Below are positions 1 to 6,320 of a stretch of DNA of 8,003 bases, in pieces. The stretch comes from Lysobacteraceae bacterium (lineage in GTDB: Bacteria > Pseudomonadota > Gammaproteobacteria > Xanthomonadales > Wenzhouxiangellaceae). Under the pieces are notes generated by a model, which saw nothing but the letters and a program-made list of their open reading frames with translations, did not search any database and was not told the DNA's origin. The position numbers and the translations under genes were made by a program. Numbering within the stretch: the stretch's first letter is position 1; the number at the start of each line of letters is the position of its first letter. The DNA lies in assembly GCA_020201235.1 (NCBI GenBank), contig JAIVHD010000305.1:1-8003 (forward strand), read 5' to 3'.

Positions 1-84
1 GATGATCAGCACGGCAAACACCGCCAGGGCAACGATCACCAGGCTGAAACGCTTTAGAAAAATCCGGTCTTCTTGCTCACTCAC
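1..84 (-). CDS. Partial cytochrome c5-like membrane-anchored protein (N-terminus only)
   Basis: Only the first 28 codons lie in the window; the gene runs off the left edge. It reads VSEQEDRIFLKRFSLV and then a hydrophobic stretch of Ile, Val, Ala and Leu to the edge. A short charged N-terminus followed by one membrane anchor, with the 'EDRIFLKRFSLV' style of opening, is what I recall from the c-type cytochromes (cytochrome c5 family) that often sit beside this pilus operon in Xanthomonadales-like bacteria. No CXXCH haem motif is visible because the rest is missing, so the identity is an inference from about 28 residues. The start is a GTG (82-84) chosen because AAGGAAG (90-96, minus strand) lies 5 bases upstream, and no in-frame ATG is present nearby. 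It is divergent from the pilus operon and has its own -10 element at 144-149. Confidence 0.5.
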   Translation of the reverse strand, partial: MSEQEDRIFLKRFSLVIVALAVFAVLII

Positions 85-103
85 GCTCGCTTCCTTATGA
101 TGA

Positions 104-115
104 GGTGCCGGCACC
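104..115. repeat. 12-bp perfect palindrome in the leader of the divergent gene
   Basis: GGTGCCGGCACC is a perfect inverted repeat with no central gap. It lies between the predicted minus-strand start of transcription and the ribosome site of the cytochrome-like gene. It could be a dimeric-repressor operator or a fortuitous GC-rich palindrome; nothing else in the window repeats it. Confidence 0.3.
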
Positions 116-143
116 CGATTGCGGCTCCGGAATCCAGCCCTTC

Positions 144-149
144 ATTATA
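144..149 (-). promoter_or_regulatory. -10 element (TATAAT) for the divergent cytochrome-like gene
   Basis: On the minus strand this is a perfect TATAAT, about 60 bases upstream of the GTG start at 84. The hexamer 17 bases further upstream (ATCCAC) is a poor -35, so activation or a weak promoter is possible. The predicted start of transcription near 137 leaves a leader of about 50 bases that contains the 12-bp palindrome at 104-115. Confidence 0.4.
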
Positions 150-195
150 ACGCCAGCGGCAAGCCAGTGGATCGGCAGGCCGGGGCGATGCCACG

Positions 196-229
196 ATCAA
201 CCGTTCAGCGCGAAAAATCGACCGTTGAG
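196..229 (+). promoter_or_regulatory. Tandem direct repeat matching the LytTR (AlgR-type) binding consensus
   Basis: Two copies of ATCRACCGTTSAG occur at 196-208 and 217-229, exactly 21 bp apart, which is two helical turns. The cores ACCGTTCAG (200-208) and ACCGTTGAG (221-229) each fit the LytTR-family consensus [TA][AC][CA]GTTN[AG][TG] at every position and are separated by 12 bp, the spacing known for that family. The first copy also contains CCGTTC, the core of Pseudomonas AlgR sites. The second copy ends 10 bases before the candidate -35 at 240, a normal place for an activator. The gene at the right end of the window is the kinase partner of such a regulator. Binding itself is an inference. 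Confidence 0.55.
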
Positions 230-239
230 TCGGCGCCAG

Positions 240-268
240 TGGACACCGCCTCGCGCCGCCGCTAGACT
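240..268 (+). promoter_or_regulatory. Candidate sigma70 promoter of the minor-pilin operon
   Basis: TGGACA (240-245), a 17-bp spacer and TAGACT (263-268) give a reasonable -35/-10 pair with ideal spacing. Transcription would begin near 275, shortly before the fimT start. It lies directly downstream of the LytTR-type repeat at 196-229. The -10 is imperfect, consistent with a promoter that needs an activator. No other plausible pair stands out in 85-288. Confidence 0.4.
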
Positions 269-288
269 TAAGCGCACGCTCACAAGGG

Positions 289-798
289 ATGAACGGTCTA
301 TTTATGCAACGCTCTCGCGGCTTCACCATCATGGAACTGCTGATCGGGATTGCAATTCTTGCGATTCTGACAGTCGTTGCGTTGCCCAATTTCATCGCCT
401 TTACCCAGAACAACCGGCTGGCCGCTCAGGCCAACGAGTTGGTTGCGACTTTGCAATATGCTCGCTCCGAGGCGCTCAAGCGTGGCGTTGACGTGCAGAT
501 CTGCTCGAGCGCCAGCGGCACGGCCTGCGACGGTGACTGGAACGACGGCTGGGTTGCAGTTGCCGATCCCGACGCGACCGATCCGCAACTCTTGCGCGTT
601 TGGCAAAGCCCCGGCGGCGACTTCAGCTTTGATCCGCCGGCAGGCACCGTGCGCTTTGAAAACGATGGCGTTTCGAGCGTGGACGCCGAACAGACCTTCC
701 GCCTGCAACTGGCCTCATGCACCAACGACAACGCCCGCATCATCGCGATCCAGAACACCGGCCGCGTCAGTGCCGAGCGGGCGCAATGCTCGGGATGA
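289..798 (+). CDS. fimT: Type IV pilus minor pilin, GspH/FimT family
   Basis: A minor pilin that joins the initiation and tip complex of the type IV pilus. The protein opens with a short basic leader ending in Gly, then FTIMELLIGIAILAILTVV: the prepilin peptidase (PilD) cut is G^F and Glu is at mature position 5, followed by the usual hydrophobic helix. The globular part carries the GspH/FimT look: 'ANELVATLQYARSEALKRG' on the helix, then Cys-containing beta segments (ICSSASGTACDGDW) and a C-terminal Cys pair (ASC...AQCSG). At 169 residues it is full length. The start is uncertain: ATG 289 gives an 11-residue leader, but AAGGG (284-288) touches it; ATG 304 gives a 6-residue leader (MQRSRG) with a more workable distance from that site. 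First gene of the operon; its TGA (796-798) overlaps the pilV start. It could equally be called fimU, its Pseudomonas equivalent. Confidence 0.9.
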   Translation: MNGLFMQRSRGFTIMELLIGIAILAILTVVALPNFIAFTQNNRLAAQANELVATLQYARSEALKRGVDVQICSSASGTACDGDWNDGWVAVADPDATDPQLLRVWQSPGGDFSFDPPAGTVRFENDGVSSVDAEQTFRLQLASCTNDNARIIAIQNTGRVSAERAQCSG

Positions 799-1250
799 TC
801 AAAATGATTTCCAAACCAGCCCAATCGCCGCGTTCAACTCGCACGCAGCCGACCGTTCCAGGCCGCCGCGCCGTTTCAGGCCCGCGGCGGATCCGCGGCG
901 TTTCGCTGATCGAGATCCTGATTACCTTGCTGGTGCTTTCGGTCGGCCTGCTCGGTGTGGCCGCACTGCAAAGCTTTTCGCTGCAGGCCGGCCAGGTCTC
1001 GTACCTGAGGAGCCAGGCGACCAATTTCGCCTACGAACTGGCCGATCACGCCCGCGCCAACCGCTCCCGCGTGATCGCCCAGAGCGCGATCCCGATCCCG
1101 GCATCATTCAGCACGCGCCTGAATACCATCTTGCCAGGCTCAAGCCTGGACACCAATGTGGTCGGAGACCAGATCACGATCGAGGTTACATGGCGTGACG
1201 ACCGTGAAAACGGCGATGATGCAAGCTTTGAATTTGCAACCAGAATCTAG
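795..1250 (+). CDS. pilV: Type IV pilus minor pilin PilV
   Basis: A minor pilin of the tip/priming complex, processed by prepilin peptidase and held in the inner membrane before assembly. The class III leader ends RRIRG, cut before VSLIEILITLLVLSVGLLGV; Glu is at mature position 5. Next comes the PilV signature 'YLRSQATNFAYELADHARANR', and the C-terminus (ITIEVTWRDDR ... FATRI) matches the family ending. I chose ATG 795 because it forms an ATGA overlap with the fimT stop, implying coupled translation; ATG 786 and ATG 804 are alternatives. All three give an unusually long, Arg/Pro-rich leader (32-38 residues), with no later start codon before the cut site. At about 151 residues it is somewhat short: the stretch between 'RANR' and 'RLNTILPG' looks compact compared with relatives I recall, so a small in-frame loss cannot be excluded. 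Confidence 0.85.
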   Translation: MIKMISKPAQSPRSTRTQPTVPGRRAVSGPRRIRGVSLIEILITLLVLSVGLLGVAALQSFSLQAGQVSYLRSQATNFAYELADHARANRSRVIAQSAIPIPASFSTRLNTILPGSSLDTNVVGDQITIEVTWRDDRENGDDASFEFATRI

Positions 1251-1253
1251 ACA

Positions 1254-1366
1254 ATGGCTGATATGACCCAAGCAGACGCAGCGTACACGCAGGCCGAAGC
1301 GCGCCGCATCACCGGGCGCGCACGACACGCCGCGCGGCAAACGTTTCACGGCATGGAAGGTCACGT
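1254..1366 (+). pseudogene. pilW: pilW 5' fragment: start and leader, out of frame with the body
   Basis: Four bases after the pilV stop, ATG 1254 (or ATG 1263) opens a reading frame beginning MADMTQADAAYTQAEARR, which looks like a polar, basic prepilin leader. In a normal PilW this leader would run into Gly-Phe-x-x-x-Glu and a hydrophobic helix of about 20 residues. Here no such helix exists in any frame: after about 1341 the sequence passes within about 25 bases into 'TFQTNDAVARVQENGRF', the part of PilW that follows the helix, but in another frame. Read in its own frame the fragment continues as nonsense to a stop at 1475. An 8-bp direct repeat (ACGTTTCA at 1341-1348 and 1363-1370) brackets the break. 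No strong ribosome site precedes it, as expected for a coupled gene. Confidence 0.6.
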
Positions 1367-1416
1367 TTCAAACCAACGATGCGGTCGCGCGGGTCCAGGA
1401 AAATGGGCGCTTTGCG

Positions 1417-2421
1417 ATGGAAACCCTCAAGCGGCAAGTGCGCGACTCCGGCTCGCGCGGCTTCTGCGCGGGTGAAATCGACATCCGCAATCATCTCAAT
1501 ACCGACTGCGCCTTCGGTGGCCCGGATTTCTTCAACCCCGATCGCAGCGTGGTCGGCTGGGAATTTGACAGCACCGGGCGCGGTGATGACTACACGCTGA
1601 ACAGCCTCGAACCCGCCGCGGCCGGCAGTTGGACCTCGACCACCTCGACCGGCACGACCGGCCTGCCGAGCGCGCTGGCGGGTCGGGCCATAGCCGGATC
1701 AGACGTGCTGGTGCTGCGTCGCGCAGTGGCCATTCCGGCACTGACTGCTCTCGATAACGTCAACAACCCCAATCAGGCGTCAATCAATCTCAACGGCCAG
1801 CATGGCCTGCAAGACGACGCCATCGTTCTGGTCACCGATTGCGCCACCGGTGCCGATCTGTTTCAAAACCGCAGCAACGCCAACGCCACTGCTTTCAGCG
1901 CCGGCAGCGGCAGTTGCGCAAACCCGGGGCCGGGTAATGTCAACGGCCTGAACTGGTCGACCAGCTACGGCGAAAGCATGCAGGTGCTGACGATTCAACT
2001 GGTGGCCTATTACGTCGGCATCGATGGCAACACCGGTGAGCCCGGACTTTATCGGCTGAACATGTCGAATGGAACATCCGGCCCGCGCGTCGAAGAACTG
2101 GTCCGCGGCATTGAGAACATGCAGCTTTTATATGGCTTCAGCCGTGCCGCGCCCCAGGGCGACGGCCAGAGCATCCGGCCGGGCGACTGGCTGCGCGCAG
2201 ACCAGGTTCCGGTCACCACCAACAGCGATGGCTGGGCACAGGTAATCGCAATCCAGATGGGCTTGAGCGTGCGCTCGCCCGAAGCCGCCGATTTTGACCA
2301 GACCGATATCACCTTTGACCTGGGCGGTGCCAACGTGACGATACCCGGCGACCGCCGCATTCGCCAGCCGTTCTCGACCACAATTGCGTTGCGCAACCGC
2401 ATGCTGGTCACACCCGAATGA
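1417..2421 (+). CDS. pilW: Type IV pilus minor pilin PilW, body lacking its N-terminal helix
   Basis: PilW is a large minor pilin that links PilX and PilY1 to the pilus tip complex. The family block TFQTNDAVARVQENGRFAM followed by 'ETLKRQVRDSGSRGFCAGE' is directly readable in one frame from 1363, but that frame has no start codon after the TGA at 1264-1266. The first in-frame ATG is 1417, inside the conserved block, so a product begun there would lack the leader, the cleavage site and the transmembrane helix and could not enter a pilus. The rest looks intact: 334 residues with the usual late motifs 'YYVGIDGNTGEPGLYRLN', 'LVRGIENMQLLYG', and a C-terminus with 'VRSPEAAD' and 'RRIRQPFSTTIALRNRM'. 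There is no ribosome site before 1417. The TGA overlaps the pilX ATG (2418). The gene is best read as frameshifted pilW at 1254-2421. Confidence 0.8.
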   Translation: METLKRQVRDSGSRGFCAGEIDIRNHLNTDCAFGGPDFFNPDRSVVGWEFDSTGRGDDYTLNSLEPAAAGSWTSTTSTGTTGLPSALAGRAIAGSDVLVLRRAVAIPALTALDNVNNPNQASINLNGQHGLQDDAIVLVTDCATGADLFQNRSNANATAFSAGSGSCANPGPGNVNGLNWSTSYGESMQVLTIQLVAYYVGIDGNTGEPGLYRLNMSNGTSGPRVEELVRGIENMQLLYGFSRAAPQGDGQSIRPGDWLRADQVPVTTNSDGWAQVIAIQMGLSVRSPEAADFDQTDITFDLGGANVTIPGDRRIRQPFSTTIALRNRMLVTPE

Positions 2422-3035
2422 ACTGGACCGGAAAACACATGAATAAGACCCCATCGTACAGTCCGTCAAGAGCGCCCGTGGCGCTTCGCTCCAATCGCGG
2501 CGCGGCGTTGTTTATCAGCCTGATGTTTTTGATCATCCTGACGCTGATTGGGCTCAGCGCGGCCAACGTCGGCGTTTTGCAGGAGCGCATGGCCGGCAGC
2601 GTGCGAGAAACCAATGAGGCTTTTCAGCGCGCCGAGAGCACGCTGCGTGAAATCGAGGCTCAGCTTGCGACCACGGTTGCTGGCGCTGGTGGCGTGCTGG
2701 GCACGATTCGAATCTGGCCCGAAGCGAAGGCTGCATTCAATCTTGAACACCGCGATTGCCTGCTGGCCGGAGCACCGGTTGACGATTGGCCCTGGGTGCC
2801 CGCCCCAGCCACCGACGAGAGCAACTTTGTCGTCATTGCTCTGACCAAGGATCTGCTGCCAACCGGTGAGCCGATTGCCGAGCCGTGCGCGCTGGTCGAG
2901 GATGAGGGCGGCATTACCGGCAGCGTGAGCCCGACCCCGCTCGACTCGTATTACCTCATTGCCACGCGCGCCACCGGCTCTGTCGGTGTCGGTGATGTCA
3001 TCCTTCAAAGCATCTATTTCGTGCCCGGTGGGTGA
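2418..3035 (+). CDS. pilX: Type IV pilus minor pilin PilX
   Basis: A minor pilin of the tip complex, working with PilV, PilW and PilY1. The leader ends SNRG, followed by AALFISLMFLIILTLIGLSA, the typical PilX opening; mature position 5 is not Glu, which is common in this group. The next segment, 'VGVLQERMAGSVRETNEAFQRAESTLREIEAQL', is the PilX signature (family form: LQERMAGN-R---AFQAAE-ALR). From ATG 2418 the product is 205 residues, with the cut after residue 28. ATG 2418 overlaps the pilW stop (ATGA); ATG 2439 is an alternative with a shorter leader and a weak purine-rich stretch upstream. The C-terminal codons (VGDVILQSIYFVPGG) lie in the first copy of a diverged tandem duplication, and the stop TGA is formed by the first bases of the second copy. 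Confidence 0.87.
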   Translation: MNWTGKHMNKTPSYSPSRAPVALRSNRGAALFISLMFLIILTLIGLSAANVGVLQERMAGSVRETNEAFQRAESTLREIEAQLATTVAGAGGVLGTIRIWPEAKAAFNLEHRDCLLAGAPVDDWPWVPAPATDESNFVVIALTKDLLPTGEPIAEPCALVEDEGGITGSVSPTPLDSYYLIATRATGSVGVGDVILQSIYFVPGG

Positions 3036-3070
3036 CGTCATCACCCGTCAAAGCATCTGTTTTGTGCCCG
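2991..3070 (+). repeat. Diverged 40-bp tandem duplication across the pilX stop
   Basis: Copy 1 (2991-3030) begins GGTGATGTCATC and contains CAAAGCATCTATTTCGTGCCCG; copy 2 (3031-3070) begins GGTGACGTCATC and contains CAAAGCATCTGTTTTGTGCCCG, with three extra bases and several substitutions. Copy 1 encodes GDVILQSIYFVPGG and stop. Copy 2, read in the shifted frame, encodes GDVITRQSICFVPE and then TAA, so it is an alternative pilX ending left downstream. The 40-bp unit is not a multiple of three, so the duplication put the second ending out of frame. Confidence 0.75.
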
Positions 3071-3090
3071 AATAAGGCGAGTTCGCCGTC

Positions 3091-3096
3091 GGAGAG
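3091..3096 (+). promoter_or_regulatory. Ribosome binding site of pilY1
   Basis: GGAGAG six bases before ATG 3103. It is clearly stronger than the sites of the upstream minor pilin genes, which depend on stop-start overlap, and it fixes the pilY1 start. A short GGCG/CGCC hairpin (3075-3086) lies just upstream. Confidence 0.55.
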
Positions 3097-3102
3097 TAAC
3101 TC

Positions 3103-5517
3103 ATGGACAATCGAAGCATCAATTTGAAACTTACATTGTGGCTGGCCGCGATCGGGTTTATGGCCGGTCACGCACAACCGGTCGCGGCGCAGGATCTCAA
3201 TATTGCGCAATCGCCGCTGTTTGTTGCCGCCAACGTTGAGCCCAACGTGATGTTTACGTTGGATGATTCGGGCTCCATGCAGTGGGAGTACATGCCCGAT
3301 GGCGGCGAGTTTCGATTCACCCTCCACATGTTCCCGCGGCCGGCGGGCTTGTACGGCGGCCAGGACTACGACAACCAAGTGCCATCGTTTCGCGACGACA
3401 GCCTGCACAATTACTTTGGCCGATCGGCGGCCAACAACGGCGTTTTCTACAACCCGGATGTGACCTACCGGCCCTGGTCGAGCCCCGATGGCAGCGAAAT
3501 GCCGCAGGCCGACCCCACAGCCGCACTGTACAACCCCGACCGGCCCGGGCTTGGCGCGCTTGATTTGACCCGCGAGCAGACCGAGACCGCCATCTGGTTT
3601 CGCGGCGATAACTTCAACCAGGGCGTCTGCGACCCTTGCGGCGGCAACCACACCTACTGGCCGATCACCTACTACAACTACACCGGCGGTGACCGGACCG
3701 CACGTGGCAGCTACCAGCGGGTTCGCATTACCGACTCGACCGCCGCCGGCGTCACCTTTACCAGCCCGGGCGGCGTCACGCGGGCGCGCGATGCCGAAAT
3801 CCAGAATTTCGCGAACTGGTTCCAGTACCACCGCTCGCGCATCCTGACCTCGCGCGGTGCCATTGGCCGGGCCTTTACGCAAATGCCCGATGAGGCGCGC
3901 GTGGGCTTTGCCGCGATCAACCAGGGCAGTCGTGAAATTGATGGCGTCGACAGTGACGGCGCGCTGATCACCGGAGTGAGTGCGTTTGACGGCGAGGGCC
4001 GCGAAAAGTTTTATGATCGCCTGTACGGTCGGGTGCTAAACCGGCAGGGCACGCCGCTGCGGCGTGCCGCCCAGCGCGTTGGCGAATACTTCGAACGCGA
4101 CGACAGCCGCGGGCCGTGGTCGACCACGCCCGGAGCTGGCGGCGGCCAGGATCTGGCCTGCCGACAAAGCTTTCACATCCTGATGACCGACGGCTTCTGG
4201 AACGGCGACGACCCGTCGGTTGGTAACAGCGACGGCACCGCCGGCACCCCGGTCCTGGGGCCCGATATTGGCGAAGGCGTGCAATCGTTTAACTACGCAC
4301 CGGTTCCGCCATTCAGCGATGCGGCGACCAACACCCTGGCCGATGTTGCCATGCATTACTGGAAACGCGATCTGCGTCCGGATGTGGACAACCGGGTGCC
4401 GCCGACCGACGAAAATCCAGCCTTTTGGCAGCACTTGGCCAGTTTTGGCATTGGTCTGGGTGTCGAGGGCAATGTCGATCCCGAGACCGCCTTTGACGCC
4501 ATCGACAGCCTAACGGCAATCAACTGGGGCAATCCGTTTGCCAATAACCCGGCCAAGATCGACGATCTGCTGCATTTCGGCCTGAATGGCCGCGGTGGCT
4601 TCTTCACCGCGCGCGATCCGGAAAGCTTTGCCACCGAACTCGGCAACCTGCTGCTCGATATCGTCTCGCGGACATCGGCCACCGCCGGAATTTCGGTGTC
4701 GTCCACGCGCCTGACTGAGGCCTCAACGGTGTTCGGCTCGGAGTTCGACACCGCCGACTGGAGCGGTAACATCGAGGCGATTGGTGAAAACAGCTGGCCA
4801 TCGCCGACCTTTGACGGCCACGCCGATCGCGATGTGCTGACTTCAACCAACAACGGCACCGGTGGCACCGAGTTTAGCAACGCGACGGCCGGATCCTGGC
4901 CGGTCGACCAGATTGTGCCGGTAGTGCCCGGTTCCACGCGCGCCGATGTCGTCAACTTTATCCGCGGCGACCAATCGAATGAAGGCGAAGGCGGGCCGTT
5001 TGAATTTCGCGAGCGCTCATCACTGCTTGGCGACATCGTCAACTCGCGACCGGCGTTTGTCGGCCAGCGCAACGAAGGCTGGGCCCGACTGCCCGCCGGC
5101 CAGGGCGGCGGCACCACCTACGCCGCGTTCGTAGAGGACAAGGCCGATTATGAAGAGGCCCTGTACGTGGGTGCCAACGACGGCATGATGCACGCCTTCA
5201 GCGCCGAGACCGGCCGCGAGTTCTTCGCCTACGTGCCGCGCGCCGTCCTACCCAAGCTGGCCGAATTGACCAACCCGGACTACAGCCATCAATTTTACGT
5301 CGATGGCCAGATTTCGGTCCAGGACGCGTTTAGCGGTTCCTGGCGACGGGTTTTGGTGGGCACACTCGGTGCCGGCGGACGCGGTGTCTATGCGATTGAC
5401 GTGACCGACCCGAATAATCCAAATGTATTGTGGGAACTGACCAGCGAAGAGGACGAGGACCTCGGTTTCACCTACGGCGCGCCGGTGATTACACGCATCG
5501 GCAGCGGCGGGATTTGA
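3103..5517 (+). CDS. pilY1: PilY1 type IV pilus tip adhesin, N-terminal three quarters (frameshifted)
   Basis: PilY1 is a secreted tip protein that caps the minor-pilin complex, promotes pilus extension and acts in adhesion and surface sensing. The signal peptide is residues 1 to about 29, ending PVAAQ. A von Willebrand A-like region follows: 'NVEPNVMFTLDDSGSM' carries the metal-site motif DxSxS (DDSGS), with later 'SFHILMTDGFWNG'. An RGD triplet occurs at residues 621-623 (NFIRGDQSNE) at the start of the conserved 'RERSSLLGDIVNSRP' block. The C-terminal beta-propeller then begins (ALYVGANDGMMHAFSAETG ... GRGVYAIDVTDP ... LGFTYGAPVITRIGSG) and stops abruptly at TGA 5515-5517 after 804 codons. 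In relatives the propeller continues through an ALFGNGY-type strand and a calcium loop to 'AGDLNG-xWR'; that block is missing, and the sequence resumes at 5511 in a different frame. A truncated secreted product is expected. Confidence 0.9.
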   Translation: MDNRSINLKLTLWLAAIGFMAGHAQPVAAQDLNIAQSPLFVAANVEPNVMFTLDDSGSMQWEYMPDGGEFRFTLHMFPRPAGLYGGQDYDNQVPSFRDDSLHNYFGRSAANNGVFYNPDVTYRPWSSPDGSEMPQADPTAALYNPDRPGLGALDLTREQTETAIWFRGDNFNQGVCDPCGGNHTYWPITYYNYTGGDRTARGSYQRVRITDSTAAGVTFTSPGGVTRARDAEIQNFANWFQYHRSRILTSRGAIGRAFTQMPDEARVGFAAINQGSREIDGVDSDGALITGVSAFDGEGREKFYDRLYGRVLNRQGTPLRRAAQRVGEYFERDDSRGPWSTTPGAGGGQDLACRQSFHILMTDGFWNGDDPSVGNSDGTAGTPVLGPDIGEGVQSFNYAPVPPFSDAATNTLADVAMHYWKRDLRPDVDNRVPPTDENPAFWQHLASFGIGLGVEGNVDPETAFDAIDSLTAINWGNPFANNPAKIDDLLHFGLNGRGGFFTARDPESFATELGNLLLDIVSRTSATAGISVSSTRLTEASTVFGSEFDTADWSGNIEAIGENSWPSPTFDGHADRDVLTSTNNGTGGTEFSNATAGSWPVDQIVPVVPGSTRADVVNFIRGDQSNEGEGGPFEFRERSSLLGDIVNSRPAFVGQRNEGWARLPAGQGGGTTYAAFVEDKADYEEALYVGANDGMMHAFSAETGREFFAYVPRAVLPKLAELTNPDYSHQFYVDGQISVQDAFSGSWRRVLVGTLGAGGRGVYAIDVTDPNNPNVLWELTSEEDEDLGFTYGAPVITRIGSGGI

Positions 5518-6299
5518 ACGGCACCATGTGGCGGGTTGATTTCAACGAGGCCGGAAATGGCAGCTCACGCTATGCCAATGGCCTGTTTACCACCCAGAAC
5601 AATCGACCGATTACATCGGCCCCGGCGTTGGCCGCCAACCCGAATGGCGGCATGATGGTTTATTTCGGCACCGGCAAATTGATCGAGACCGTCGATCGAT
5701 TACAAAGCGGCATCGAACTGGAAACCATGTATGCCATTCGTGATCGTGAACGGGATGTACCGTTTACCCAGCTCGGCAATCCAGAAATTTCAATTGTCGA
5801 CGGTCAGCGCACCATTATCGGCGAAACCGGCCCGCTGGGCTGGGCGCTGAGACTGTCGCCGTCGACCGTTGCCACCGGTGAGCGTGTGTTGGCACGACCG
5901 CGCGTGATCTTCGGGCAGGTCATCTTTACCACCTTCGAGCCTGAAGATGATCCCTGCGCCCCTGGGGGCGGTCAGCGGGTGTATGTTATTAACGCCTTGA
6001 CCGGTGCCGGCGAGCTCGACAACATCTGCCCCAATTGCGCAGTGGTCGAACTCGGCATTGGCGCGCCGGTCGACCCGGCCGTGGTGATCGTGCCACCGTC
6101 CGATCCGGACTTTGGCGGCGGCGGTGGCGATCCAACCGACCCGGACCCGGACCCGGATGTCGACCCGCCCGGGGATGATTCCGCCGGTGCCGCCAATCGA
6201 TGGTGTCCGATTTTGTCGGCCATCACCGACGCCACTACCGGGCCCATCGGCTTGCGCCCCATTTGCGAAGGACGACAGATTTGGCGGCAGGTCCGCTAA
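5511..6299 (+). pseudogene. pilY1: PilY1 C-terminal propeller fragment, in a different frame
   Basis: From 5511 the frame reads DLNGTMWRVDFNEAGNGSS, the PilY1 strand that in intact proteins directly follows the calcium loop, and continues with 'YFGTGKLIE', 'ETMYAIRDRE', 'GPLGWALRL', 'GERVLARPRVIFGQVIFTTFEP' and 'GQRVYVINALTGAG', all propeller motifs of the family. The end is RWCPILSA ... IWRQVR, the normal PilY1-like tail, with stop TAA at 6297-6299. Between propeller and tail lies a glycine run and an Asp-Pro-rich linker. The first in-frame ATG inside the family sequence is 5526, without a ribosome site, so separate translation is unlikely. With 3103-5517 this makes a frameshifted, internally deleted pilY1. 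About 260 residues of C-terminal domain are preserved without stops, so the break looks recent or artefactual. Confidence 0.8.
6138..6167 (+). repeat. Hexanucleotide repeat GACCCG encoding a Asp-Pro linker in PilY1
   Basis: Three perfect GACCCG units (6138-6155), one degenerate unit GATGTC and one more GACCCG. In the pilY1 C-terminal frame it encodes alternating Asp-Pro next to a Gly5 run, a flexible acidic linker before the last 45 or so residues. A 6-bp unit can expand or shrink without shifting the frame. Confidence 0.6.
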
Positions 6300-6306
6300 C
6301 TCGATC

Positions 6307-6311
6307 AGGAG
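6307..6311 (+). promoter_or_regulatory. Ribosome binding site of the PilY2-like gene
   Basis: AGGAG nine bases before ATG 6321. It is one of the clearest ribosome sites in the operon and settles the start of the small exported protein. Confidence 0.55.
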
Positions 6312-6320
6312 ACTCTCAGC

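Noticed and set aside
377..1198. Plus-strand open frame of 273 codons overlapping fimT and pilV
   Set aside because: Arg/Pro/Ala-rich shadow in a third frame; fimT and pilV in the other frames show complete family motifs.
2998..3882. Long open frame of 294 codons on the minus strand
   Set aside because: It lies antisense to the well-supported pilX end and pilY1; its composition (Val, Ala, Gly, Arg runs) is that of a GC-rich shadow frame, with no recognisable domain or ribosome site.
4356..5117. Minus-strand open frame of 253 codons
   Set aside because: Antisense shadow of the pilY1 coding sequence, where all family motifs are on the plus strand.
5430..5510. Apparent N-terminal extension of the PilY1 C-terminal fragment from an ATG at 5430
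   Set aside because: These codons are an out-of-frame reading of the intact upstream pilY1 segment; family sequence in this frame begins only at 5511.
5505..5517. Programmed ribosomal frameshift joining the two pilY1 halves
   Set aside because: No slippery heptamer or following pseudoknot is apparent, and a shift alone would not restore the missing conserved block.
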